A stretch of DNA of 64,000 nt, taken from NCBI GenBank assembly GCA_965226945.1, contig OZ245717.1:3658001-3722000 (forward strand), read 5' to 3'. Shown in pieces: positions 16,620 through 24,451 of this stretch. Under the pieces are notes generated by a model, which worked only from the letters and a program-made list of their open reading frames with translations, searched no databases and was not told the origin of the DNA. Within the stretch, counting starts at the first letter, position 1; the number at the start of each line of letters is the position of its first letter. The DNA is from SYLG01 sp965226945 (GTDB taxonomy: Bacteria; Planctomycetota; Planctomycetia; Gemmatales; Gemmataceae). The position numbers were made by a program, and so were the translations under genes.

Positions 16620-16915
16620 CGGGGGGGCGCCTTCGATACAGGCAAGAAGGAAAGGGGATTGCTTGGACACAGCATTGCCGTTCTGGAATGGGCCAAGAGG
16701 CCGCATGAGATGGCGGGAACCTCCTCATGTCCATCAAGGAGATTCCTTCGAGGGGTTGCCTTGGCCCCGATTGACCGAAGATGATTATGATGGTCTTGTT
16801 CTCTTGAGCGAAGTCGTCGCGCCGGCGCGCTGCCCCCTTTGCCTGAGTGAACTCCTGCCCAGAATGCTAGCAGACGGCCCTCGCTACTGCTGTCAATGCC
16901 CCAGGGATCTTCTTC
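16620..16915. other. Intergenic region with degenerate 9-bp repeat at its end
   Basis: Frames here can be translated on both strands, but none has a convincing start or family signal. The right end runs into four degenerate copies of TTCATGANC (16913-16948) that include the start codon of the cytochrome gene. Confidence 0.45.
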
Positions 16916-16948
16916 ATGAGCTTCATGATCCTTATGACCTCCATGAAC
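16913..16948. repeat. Four degenerate 9-bp tandem repeats
   Basis: TTCATGAGC, TTCATGATC, CTTATGACC and TCCATGAAC follow each other without gaps. Each copy contains an in-frame ATG, so the N-terminus of the cytochrome gene reads MSFMILMTSM and offers four possible starts. Confidence 0.7.
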
Positions 16949-18844
16949 CGCGCAAGTTTCCCTGCCGAATCCTCCGCGCGAGCTGAACCAAAACGTTCGC
17001 CTTTCTTGGGCCGCTGGCAGCAACCGATCGTGGGTCTGTTCCTATTGGCGCCACTCGGTTTTGCATTCCTCGCGAGCCAACCGCCCGCTGCACTGGCGGC
17101 AAACCGATCCGTCCCCAAGGCGATGCGCTATCCCAGTCCCGTCGATGTCGCTCTCATCGCTGGAACGGATCTTGCAGTGGTGGCCAACTGCGGCACCGAT
17201 TCGATCTCGCTGATCGATCTGTCTCAGGAAAAGATGGTGGGGGAATGGGAGACGGGGGCGCGCCCCTCGGGCATTGCCGTTTCCTCGGACGGTGCCCTCA
17301 TTGCCATCAGTCATCTTTGGGCCGACTCGGTTGGGCTTTTCGTTCGCGAAAAAGAGAAAAAGCGATCCCTCAAGTCGCTCGGATCGATCCCCGTTGGACA
17401 CATGCCCCGAGGCCTTGCTTTTTCTTCCGATAACAAAACGCTCTTCGTGGCGCTCGGCGGCGCCAATGCCCTGGCCGCAGTCGATCTGGCCACCAAGCAA
17501 ATCCAAACGATTCCCGTGGCGGGAGAACCGCGCAAGGTGCTCGCCAGTTCCGATGGCAAGGACCTATTTGTTGCCAGCAGCCGTTCCGCCGCATTGCGGC
17601 GGTTTTCCTTGCCGAACCTCGAGTTGGTCTGGGAAGCCACCTTTCACGATGCCTTCAACCTTCTGGGCCTGGCCTTCGAGGCAGGGGAGAAAGCGCTCAT
17701 CACCACCCAGGCCTTCGATCGCCATCACCCGATCGCCAAACACAACATCGAACAGGGCTGGGCGATTGACAATCGCCTGGGGCGCGTAGAGCGAACCGGC
17801 AAAGTCGATCAGGTCTCAGGAATACCTCACCTCGCAAGACGCGAGCAGTTGTCGCTCGACATGCGCGGCCACGCCGCGGGGGACTTGGCGGCGCTTGCCT
17901 CAAGCGCCGATGGCAAGTGGCTGGCCGTCGCCGTGGCCGGCACCCAGGAGCTGTTCATCATGCCCGGGACGCTTCCTTTCAGTAGCGGCGAGCCGGGCGA
18001 TTTTGTCGATGTGAATCTCGAATATCCGGAAAAAAAGATCCGCAAAGTCGCTTTGGGCGGACGTCCGGCCGCCGTGGCCATCTGGGGCGCCAAGGCCGTG
18101 GTCGCCAACCAACTGAGCGACTGCGTTCAGGTGGTCGATCTGGCGTCAGGGGCCGTGGAAAAGACGATCTCCCTCAACCCGCCCGCCGAGCTCACTTCGG
18201 AGCGCCGTGGGGAAAAGATCTTCTACGATGCCCGGCGCTCCCATCACCAGTGGTTTAGCTGCCACACCTGCCACACCGACGGGCACACCAGCGGCAAGAT
18301 CTTCGACACCCTTGCCGACGACAGCTTCGGCAACCCCAAGGTCACCCCGACCTTACGCGGTGTGGGCAAAACCGGCCCCTGGGGCTGGCATGGCGCCAAG
18401 GATAGCCTGAGCAAGTCGATCGAAGACTCCCTTGCCGACACCTTGCATGGCGGCAAGAAAGCTTCGGCCGCGGATATCGCCGATCTGGTGGCTTTCTTGG
18501 GCACGCTGGAACATCCCAAGAATCCGCGCACGCCATCTGAATCGGCCAAACAAGGCGAGGCGCTCTTTCGCGGCAAGGCCGGCTGCGTCCGCTGCCATAG
18601 CGGCGAGATGTACACGACCCCAAAGAGCTACGAAGTGGGCCTGGAGGCCGATGGCAGTCCGTTCGATTTCTGGAATCCGCCAAGCCTGCGCGGGGTGGCC
18701 GACCGTACCCCGCTGGGGCATGAAGGCAAAGCCGATTCGATCGAGGATTTCTTGAGGCTCTACCATCAACCCGAGAAGATGGGCGGCCAGGCCGTTACCA
18801 AGGAAGAACGTGCCCTGATCGTGGAGTTTTTGAAGGGCCTGTGA
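16916..18844 (+). CDS. Beta-propeller/di-heme cytochrome c protein
   Basis: The 642-residue protein starts at one of four in-frame ATGs; the first, at 16916, follows AGGGA by eight bases. A signal or anchor segment spans about residues 40-62 (PIVGLFLLAPLGFAFLASQP). Residues about 75-420 are YVTN-type beta-propeller repeats (DLAVVANCGTDSISLIDL, GIAVSSDGALIAISHL, RGLAFSSDNKTLFVALGG). The C-terminal 200 residues carry two c-type heme sites, CHTCH at about 449 and CVRCH at about 556, with MauG/CCP-like surroundings (TPTLRGVGKTGPWGWHG, NPPSLRGVADRTPLGHEG). It is probably periplasmic and handles electrons; the substrate is not evident. Confidence 0.86.
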   Translation: MSFMILMTSMNRASFPAESSARAEPKRSPFLGRWQQPIVGLFLLAPLGFAFLASQPPAALAANRSVPKAMRYPSPVDVALIAGTDLAVVANCGTDSISLIDLSQEKMVGEWETGARPSGIAVSSDGALIAISHLWADSVGLFVREKEKKRSLKSLGSIPVGHMPRGLAFSSDNKTLFVALGGANALAAVDLATKQIQTIPVAGEPRKVLASSDGKDLFVASSRSAALRRFSLPNLELVWEATFHDAFNLLGLAFEAGEKALITTQAFDRHHPIAKHNIEQGWAIDNRLGRVERTGKVDQVSGIPHLARREQLSLDMRGHAAGDLAALASSADGKWLAVAVAGTQELFIMPGTLPFSSGEPGDFVDVNLEYPEKKIRKVALGGRPAAVAIWGAKAVVANQLSDCVQVVDLASGAVEKTISLNPPAELTSERRGEKIFYDARRSHHQWFSCHTCHTDGHTSGKIFDTLADDSFGNPKVTPTLRGVGKTGPWGWHGAKDSLSKSIEDSLADTLHGGKKASAADIADLVAFLGTLEHPKNPRTPSESAKQGEALFRGKAGCVRCHSGEMYTTPKSYEVGLEADGSPFDFWNPPSLRGVADRTPLGHEGKADSIEDFLRLYHQPEKMGGQAVTKEERALIVEFLKGL

Positions 18845-19115
18845 TTGCGTTTCTATTCGCTACATTCGCTTTGCCGAAGGCTGGCAGATCGCCGAGCGGC
18901 TGTGCCCGCGGGAAAAGCCGCATCGCACGGATCACATTGGGTCCAGTTATTCCGGCTCGCCATCCATATGGACGATCGGTTCCGCGATTGTGGCGGCGAT
19001 CAACTCAAGGCGATTCGTTATATTGGATGGGGAAATTGTGCCGGACTTTCGCGATTTTTCGCATTTTTTGCGAGGGGAAATCCGGTTGCTTTGCAACGGT
19101 TGTATGAGGCCCGCC

Positions 19116-19583
19116 ATGAACTTGCTGCGTGGATCGATTCTTTCTCTTGCCCTTGCCTTGGGCCTTCCGCCGGCCAGCCCCGCTCAGGATCCTCCGCCGA
19201 AAAAACGCGATTCGGGCACGGGCGCCTTTGGAGTCGGCCCGAAGGAAATGGAGTTCTTGCTCAGTGCCGCCCAGCTGGCAATGAAATTTCAAATGCAGTC
19301 GAACGAACAGGAAGCCAGGCGTAAGCGAGAGAAGGAAGAAGAGGCCAAGAAGGAGGCCCTGCTCGCTCAAAAGGCGAAAATGCGGCCTTTTGAAGGGATC
19401 GCCGACGTGTTCTTTACCGCCAAGGAAGTCGCGGACAACAAGCCCTCCTTGACCGGCGTGAAAGTGGTCAGCTTTGTGGACATCGGCGATCAGACCTTCG
19501 TGGAGTACAGCAAAGCGAGCAGCGGCGAAACCTGGGTCATCGATGTGGCAAAAATTGTCGGCGTTCGCGTTCGCAAAAAATAA
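19116..19583 (+). CDS. Small exported coiled-coil protein
   Basis: The 155-residue protein starts at ATG 19116, with GAGG six bases upstream, giving a signal peptide MNLLRGSILSLALALGLPPA ending near PAQD. The middle (residues about 50-90) is very rich in K, E, A and Q, consistent with a coiled coil; the last 60 residues look like a small beta domain (VKVVSFVDIGDQTFVEYSKA). I do not recognise a family. It stands alone between the cytochrome gene and the glycine-rich protein. Confidence 0.65.
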   Translation: MNLLRGSILSLALALGLPPASPAQDPPPKKRDSGTGAFGVGPKEMEFLLSAAQLAMKFQMQSNEQEARRKREKEEEAKKEALLAQKAKMRPFEGIADVFFTAKEVADNKPSLTGVKVVSFVDIGDQTFVEYSKASSGETWVIDVAKIVGVRVRKK

Positions 19584-19977
19584 TTTGTCTCCTGTACTGT
19601 TGGCGGTTTCATTCCGGGCCGGCCCCCTGTCAGTTCGGTAGGGCTTGCTGTCGAGACGATTTGAGAGGACGGGCTCGAATCCCATGAGAAGCCGATGGCA
19701 CCCGGTGCGCCGTTGGGGCGACACAAATCGAGATGGGTGATCGAGGGAAACCCGGTTTTGTTATCGAGTGCGCAAATTTGATAGCCAGTGTTTGCAGATG
19801 ATAGGCTAGTTATGGCGAGCCAAGTTCAGGCAGGGCAAGTAGTATCGTCTTGCATCTGCAAGGCACGAAGAAAAATGGGATCGAGGCGCGACGGATTTTC
19901 TCGCGGGGTGCGTAATTCGTTGGTGAAGGGCTGAAAACCAGCCCACACCTTCAACCTGTCTCGGGAGATCGATTCCC
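19584..19977. other. 394-bp intergenic region with tRNA-like fragments and hairpin
   Basis: No protein gene is evident. At 19628-19644 and 19669-19685 there are sequences resembling a tRNA D-arm and T-arm, without acceptor or anticodon pairing. A hairpin GGGCTG-N5-CAGCCC (19928-19944) lies about 20 bases before the ribosome site of the next gene. Confidence 0.45.
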
Positions 19978-21177
19978 ATGCGGCGCGCCACCCTGTCCTT
20001 TCTGGCCATGAGCCTCCTGCCCCAGGCCGGCTTACTCGCTCAAGACCCTCCGAAACCAGCGGGGCAACCCAGGCCGGCCGGTGCCAATCCAGCCGGGGCC
20101 AAACCCAAACCGGCACCGGGGCAACCTGCCAAGCCGGCTCCCGCCGCCACGAACGAAGGGCGCGCTACGCGCGCAATCTACGAAATCACTCCGAGTAACA
20201 CCGAACTCCCCCCGGTTGATCCGAATTCCCACTTCGAATTCAAGGGATTGACGGTGGAACAATTGGTGGGGTTGGTCAAGGCCAAAATCAATTCCAACAT
20301 CAGCATCAAAGAAGAAATCAAAAAAGCGATTGTGCCCGACACGGTCTTTGCCTCCGATCAACTGGAGGGCTTGATTCAGGTGTTGCCTGCCCTTGTCGAG
20401 GGGCTAACCATTGAGCCTGCCGATAACATCCTCGTCATTGGGGGTTTTCCCAACACGGGCAGAACCGCCAACACGGTGTTCTTGCCTGTCAGTCTTGAAC
20501 CCTTGCTCACCGGGAACATGGGCAATGGGCCCTTTGGGATGCTGGGGGGCGGCCAAAGGGAGCCGCTGGAGCCGGCAAAAAAGGTAGCGATGATCAAAGC
20601 GACCCTGGATGCGGTTCAGCGTGGCGTGGAACTCGATGCACGGTTGCGTGGGACGCCACGAGGCTCGGACCTGGTCGTCGAAATGCATCAGGAAACCAGT
20701 TTGTTGATGTTGGGAGGCCCGGCGGAACAAGTGGAGGCAGCCTCCAAAGTCCTCACGGCCCTGGGCTTGCGCATTAACTCGGGTCGTAATTCGGCCGGGT
20801 CGGCGTCCACGGGAATGGGAGCGCCGGGCGGTGGCGGTGGTCCCGGCCGCGGCAATCGGGGTGGGGGAAATCCTTCCGGACCTCAAGGTGGCTTTGGCGG
20901 CGGCGGCCTTCAGGGTGGCATAGGTGGTTTTGGAGGAGGTCTTGGAGGCGGCAGCGTTCAGGGTGGTTTTGGAGGGGGCGGCATAGGTGGTTTTGGAGGA
21001 GGCGGACCCGGAGTCGGCGGGCCTGGAGGTGCTCCAGGAAGTGCTCCAGGGGGCGCTCCCGGCGCGGGCAGTCCAGGTGGCGCACCGGCACCGGGTGGTG
21101 GTGGTGGGGGAGCCTCGCCCGCTCCTGAGCAATCCCAGGATGGTGCGGGAGAACCGTTCCAGCCGATCATTCCTTGA
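19978..21177 (+). CDS. Exported protein with proline-rich and glycine-rich regions
   Basis: The 399-residue protein begins with a signal peptide (MRRATLSFLAMSLLPQAGLL, cleavage near LAQD). Residues 24-60 are proline/alanine-rich (AGAKPKPAPGQPAKPAPAAT). A folded part spans about 75-265, with phrases such as HFEFKGLTVEQLVGLVKAKI, LTIEPADNILVIGGFPNTGR and TSLLMLGGPAEQVEAASKVL, vaguely reminiscent of secretin N-type domains. From about 280 to the end the chain is glycine-rich (GGFGGGGLQGGIGG...). I do not recognise the family; the secretin-like resemblance is weak. A wobble-containing hairpin follows the stop. Confidence 0.75.
   Translation: MRRATLSFLAMSLLPQAGLLAQDPPKPAGQPRPAGANPAGAKPKPAPGQPAKPAPAATNEGRATRAIYEITPSNTELPPVDPNSHFEFKGLTVEQLVGLVKAKINSNISIKEEIKKAIVPDTVFASDQLEGLIQVLPALVEGLTIEPADNILVIGGFPNTGRTANTVFLPVSLEPLLTGNMGNGPFGMLGGGQREPLEPAKKVAMIKATLDAVQRGVELDARLRGTPRGSDLVVEMHQETSLLMLGGPAEQVEAASKVLTALGLRINSGRNSAGSASTGMGAPGGGGGPGRGNRGGGNPSGPQGGFGGGGLQGGIGGFGGGLGGGSVQGGFGGGGIGGFGGGGPGVGGPGGAPGSAPGGAPGAGSPGGAPAPGGGGGGASPAPEQSQDGAGEPFQPIIP
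20891..21008 (+). repeat. Internal glycine-encoding DNA repeats
   Basis: Imperfect repeats of the type GGTGGCATAGGTGGTTTTGG and GGTTTTGGAGGAGG recur several times within the glycine-rich tail of the preceding gene. Such repeats are prone to length change. Confidence 0.6.
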
Positions 21178-21196
21178 TCCATCGACTTGCACTTGC

Positions 21197-21230
21197 GGGA
21201 TCGTTTCCTCAATGATGAGGGGACGATCCC
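21197..21230 (+). terminator. Hairpin between glycine-rich protein and ECF sigma gene
   Basis: GGGATCGTTTCCTC (21197-21210) pairs with GAGGGGACGATCCC (21217-21230) around a six-base loop, with two T-G wobbles. Only two T residues follow, so it is a weak or factor-aided terminator or a processing site. Confidence 0.5.
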
Positions 21231-21322
21231 TTGAAGGCATCTCATCAATCGTGTCCGAAGCATTCACCATCCACCGCGACGCGCATGCCCCGGCCTTCTC
21301 CCCAAGGCTCAAGGATCGGCTC

Positions 21323-21895
21323 ATGGATTCCCCCTCCGGAATCGAGGGATTTGAACCCGCCGAGGTCATCCCCCTGACCCGGGCGATGGCCGCCGGCAAC
21401 GAAGAGGCTTACCGCCGTTTTCACCGGCTGTATGCCTGGCGGTTGTTCCGCCTTGGTGCCACCCTATTAGGGGGCGACCTCGATGCCGCCGCCGACCTCG
21501 TCCAGGAAACGATGGTGCGGGTCGTCCGTGGCATCCGCCGCTTCGACACGGAATTGGCGTTTTGGAACTGGCTGGCGGCCATCTTGAGAAATCTGTCCAT
21601 CGATCACCGCAGACTGCGCGAGCGTCAACGAAAACTGTGGGAGAGCCGAGGCTCTCTGCCGTTCGAAAGTTCGCGCGAAGCGCCCGAAGAACTGGACCTT
21701 TTGGAATCGGCATTATCCCAATTGGACGATTCGGCGGCACAGTTATTGCGCCTAAAATATCATGAGGGCCTGCCCGTGCGCCGGATCGCCGAACGGGAGG
21801 GACTGGGCATCGAAGCCGTCGAGTCGCGTCTGGCCCGGGCGCGCACCAAGTTGAGAGAAATCATGTTGTGCCGGATGGGAGAATCCCATGAGTGA
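21323..21895 (+). CDS. ECF-type RNA polymerase sigma factor
   Basis: The 190-residue protein has sigma-70 region 2 (AAADLVQETMVRVVRGIRRF, FWNWLAAILRNLSIDHRRL) and region 4 (LLRLKYHEGLPVRRIAEREG, IEAVESRLARARTKL), with no region 3, as in extracytoplasmic-function factors. ATG 21323 has AAGGA upstream; earlier starts would add a non-conserved N-terminus. It overlaps the next gene, a one-TM protein, by 8 bases, the usual arrangement of an ECF factor with its membrane-bound regulator. Confidence 0.9.
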   Translation: MDSPSGIEGFEPAEVIPLTRAMAAGNEEAYRRFHRLYAWRLFRLGATLLGGDLDAAADLVQETMVRVVRGIRRFDTELAFWNWLAAILRNLSIDHRRLRERQRKLWESRGSLPFESSREAPEELDLLESALSQLDDSAAQLLRLKYHEGLPVRRIAEREGLGIEAVESRLARARTKLREIMLCRMGESHE

Positions 21896-22427
21896 AAGAG
21901 TTCAAACCTCTAGCGAGCGGTTGTGGCGGGACTTATTTGAAGAAAAGGGCTCCGCGCAATCGCTGAGCGTCCTGTTGCGCGAAGCCGCGCTTCGGCGCAA
22001 AGCCCGGGCGCGCCAGCGCCGGCTCTACCTGGTGGCCGCCGCGGGCTTGCTTGGCCTCTTTGCACTTTCCTGGTGGGCGATGCCAGGACGTGACCACCCT
22101 CTCTTTTCCAGGGAGAGGAAAGAAACAAACTCCATTCCCGTGGAAGCGTTAGCCAAAGAGCTTCCACCCAAAAGGAATATTCCTCCCGCGCCGCCACGAC
22201 AGTCGGTCGAAGGTCCCGCCGTTGCTCAGATCAAGACTAACCGGCCACTTGACATCCCCGGAGTCAAGACAATCAGTGACGAAGAGCTGCTTGAGCGCAT
22301 GCGTGGGATGCCCATTGCCCTGGTTGGGCCCAAAGGCCATCGGCGCGTCGTTTTTTTGAATGAACCTGCCGCGCGGGTGTCGGTCCAACAAGCCGGAGGG
22401 GAGGAAGGGGCCGGAAGCTGGGAATAG
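21888..22427 (+). CDS. Putative membrane-bound anti-sigma factor
   Basis: The 179-residue protein starts inside the sigma gene. Its basic N-terminal 47 residues are cytoplasmic by charge (RRKARARQRR), followed by one membrane segment at about 48-64 (LVAAAGLLGLFALSWWA) and a periplasmic proline-rich tail. There is no clear HxxxCxxC zinc anti-sigma motif, so the assignment depends on topology and overlap with the sigma gene. The last 50 residues (ISDEELLERMRGMPIALVGP) look like a small folded domain of unknown type. Confidence 0.62.
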   Translation: MSERVQTSSERLWRDLFEEKGSAQSLSVLLREAALRRKARARQRRLYLVAAAGLLGLFALSWWAMPGRDHPLFSRERKETNSIPVEALAKELPPKRNIPPAPPRQSVEGPAVAQIKTNRPLDIPGVKTISDEELLERMRGMPIALVGPKGHRRVVFLNEPAARVSVQQAGGEEGAGSWE

Positions 22428-22488
22428 AACCGGTTGACGCCAATCGCATAAACACCATGTTCAACCCGGTCTCGCCACAGCCGGATCC

Positions 22489-22521
22489 GAAAGCTTCAGA
22501 AGAATTTCTTCTGAAGCTTTC
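22489..22521. terminator. Perfect 14-bp hairpin after the sigma operon
   Basis: GAAAGCTTCAGAAG (22489-22502) and CTTCTGAAGCTTTC (22508-22521) are separated by AATTT. The T tract after it is poor, so it may be a terminator or an RNA-stabilising structure. Confidence 0.6.
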
Positions 22522-22716
22522 GCTATTTCCATTGGGTCGGGAAACCATTCTCTCTATCTCACTCGCTCCGATGTTTCTTGGAACGAGGTTCCCGCTGGTC
22601 TGGCAATTGCACAAATCTTGGGAAAGTGGGGGAGGCAGGAGGTCTCGCATCTCCATCTTCCAACCGGGGCGCCTGAAACCATAAACTGATTGCATCCGGA
22701 TTTCAGGAGCTTTCCC

Positions 22717-24303
22717 GTGCCATTTTCCCCTTTGATCGGTCCTTTCGCTCGCTTCACCCTCGGTCTGCTTCTGCTTGCCGGGGTGGGACTGGTCCCCTCC
22801 GCGCGTTTCAGAACTGCCCAGGCGGACAGCCCAGCCAAGTCGATCAAGATCGTCGATCACTGGGATTCGGCCTATTTGTCCGGTGCGCAGTCGGGTTACT
22901 TCCGCACGCGGGTCGAGGAACGCAAGACCGAGAAAGGTTCGACCTACCTTTCAACCTTGAACATGAACCTTCAGCTCAAGCGCTATGGCAGTGTGGTCAC
23001 CACGCGCATGGACTCGATGACCGAAGAGGACGACCAGGGCCATGTACTCAATGTCAGCCTGATTCAGTACCTCGATCAAGGTGAAGCGCTGACCCGGGCC
23101 CGCGTCGAAGGCAACAAATTGTTCGTTCGGGCACCTGGAAACGACAAAGAGCGAGAAATGCCCTTCGACACCGAGGCCATCGGTCCCCACAAGGCCGACG
23201 GACTCCTTCGCGAAAAAAAGGCCAAAGCCGGTGACAAAATTCGCTACAAGACCTTTGAACCTAGCCTGCTCATGATCACCGGGGTGGAGGCCCGAGTCAA
23301 AGGCGAAGAAGATGTCGACATTTTTGTCGCCGACAAGGCCGATCCGGCCAAGGTGGAACGCAAGACGAAAAAGCTCTTGAGAGTCGACATGGTGCCCGAC
23401 CCCATCAACTTGATGGGTACCGCCTTGCAATTGCCGACGCAAACCGTGTGGATGGATGAAAACTACGAGGCGCAACACTCGCGCACCGAAATGCCCGGCA
23501 TGGGCACCATGCACCTGTTCCGCACGACCAAGGAAGTCGCAACCAAGCCGGGCGCCGCACCCGAATTGCTGCCCGACTTAGGGACCGGTTCGGCGATCGT
23601 ACTCGCCAAGCGCGTGCCGGACATCACGTCCGCCAAGTCGATCAAGTGGAAATTAACCATCCCCGAAGAGGCGAACCCGACCGCGGCCTTCTCTCAAGAT
23701 GATCGGCAAGCTGCGAGCAAACCGGAGAATGGGAGCTTTTTCCTGACTTGCAAGGCGACGCGCGACCCGGATCAACCGAGCATGGCCGAAGTGGGGGGCG
23801 AATTCAAGGACGCCTGCTACTACCTCGATAGCGACGATGCCACGGTCCGGGGGCTGGCGAATTTGGCGGTGGGACAGGAAACCGATCCCTGGAAAAAAGC
23901 AGTGCGCATCGAGCAGTTCGTCAACAAGAAGATGAAGGTATCGAGCGAAGTTGGCTTTGCCACCGCCGCCCAGGTGGCGCGCAGCCTGACGGGCGATTGC
24001 CGCCAGCATGCCATGCTGGCCGCGGCGATGTGCCGGGCGGTGGGTGTTCCCAGCCGCACCGCGCTGGGCCTGGTCTATGTCGACCAGACGCAAAGCGCCA
24101 TCCTGGGTTTCCATATGTGGTTGGAAGTCAACATCGACGGTCAGTGGCGCGGTCTGGATCCGATTTTCGGCCTCAAGGGTTTGACGGCAGGGCACCTGAA
24201 AATCTGCGACCATTCCTGGAAGAACACCCAAACGCTCGCTCCCTTGTTGCCGGTGCTGCGCGTGATGGGCAAACTCCAAGCGGAGATCGTCGAGGTCGAT
24301 TGA
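22717..24303 (+). CDS. Exported transglutaminase-like protein
   Basis: The start is most likely the GTG at 22717, preceded by AGGAG at seven bases, giving 528 residues and a signal peptide (FARFTLGLLLLAGVGLVPSA). The last 150 residues are a transglutaminase-like domain: GDCRQHAMLAAAMCRAVGVP holds the catalytic cysteine (about residue 428), GFHMWLEV the histidine (about 467) and GLDPIFG the aspartate (about 481). The N-terminal 350 residues are unfamiliar and probably beta-rich. It is predicted to be periplasmic; as in relatives, it could be a protease, an amidase or a cross-linking enzyme. Confidence 0.85.
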   Translation: MPFSPLIGPFARFTLGLLLLAGVGLVPSARFRTAQADSPAKSIKIVDHWDSAYLSGAQSGYFRTRVEERKTEKGSTYLSTLNMNLQLKRYGSVVTTRMDSMTEEDDQGHVLNVSLIQYLDQGEALTRARVEGNKLFVRAPGNDKEREMPFDTEAIGPHKADGLLREKKAKAGDKIRYKTFEPSLLMITGVEARVKGEEDVDIFVADKADPAKVERKTKKLLRVDMVPDPINLMGTALQLPTQTVWMDENYEAQHSRTEMPGMGTMHLFRTTKEVATKPGAAPELLPDLGTGSAIVLAKRVPDITSAKSIKWKLTIPEEANPTAAFSQDDRQAASKPENGSFFLTCKATRDPDQPSMAEVGGEFKDACYYLDSDDATVRGLANLAVGQETDPWKKAVRIEQFVNKKMKVSSEVGFATAAQVARSLTGDCRQHAMLAAAMCRAVGVPSRTALGLVYVDQTQSAILGFHMWLEVNIDGQWRGLDPIFGLKGLTAGHLKICDHSWKNTQTLAPLLPVLRVMGKLQAEIVEVD

Positions 24304-24451
24304 CTTGACCCCTTCCTTGGCACGCCCGTTTGATGAACCATGCCGAGTAAGTGAGCGCCAGGGAATGAGGTCCATTCTTTCCCATTGCCCATAACAATGA
24401 TGGGAACCGCACTTTCTTGAAATTCCTTTCTTTCTCTTAAGGTGTCCTTTT

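Noticed and set aside
16663..16986. Plus-strand frame with cysteine pairs (CPLCLSELL and CCQCP)
   Set aside because: It has only a TTG or a weak internal ATG start, runs through the 9-bp repeat and into the cytochrome gene, and shows no family similarity; the cysteines can arise by chance in GC-rich sequence.
16556..17023. Minus-strand frame rich in HEDHE-like residues
   Set aside because: The histidine/glutamate stretch is the complement of the 9-bp ATGA repeats; such frames are familiar false predictions.
19621..19693. Functional tRNA gene
   Set aside because: D- and T-arm-like fragments are present, but the acceptor stem and anticodon stem do not pair, so it is at most a remnant.
20404..21399. 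Minus-strand frame opposite the glycine-rich gene
   Set aside because: Its low-complexity threonine/alanine/arginine sequence is the complement of glycine codons; the plus-strand gene has a signal peptide and ribosome site.
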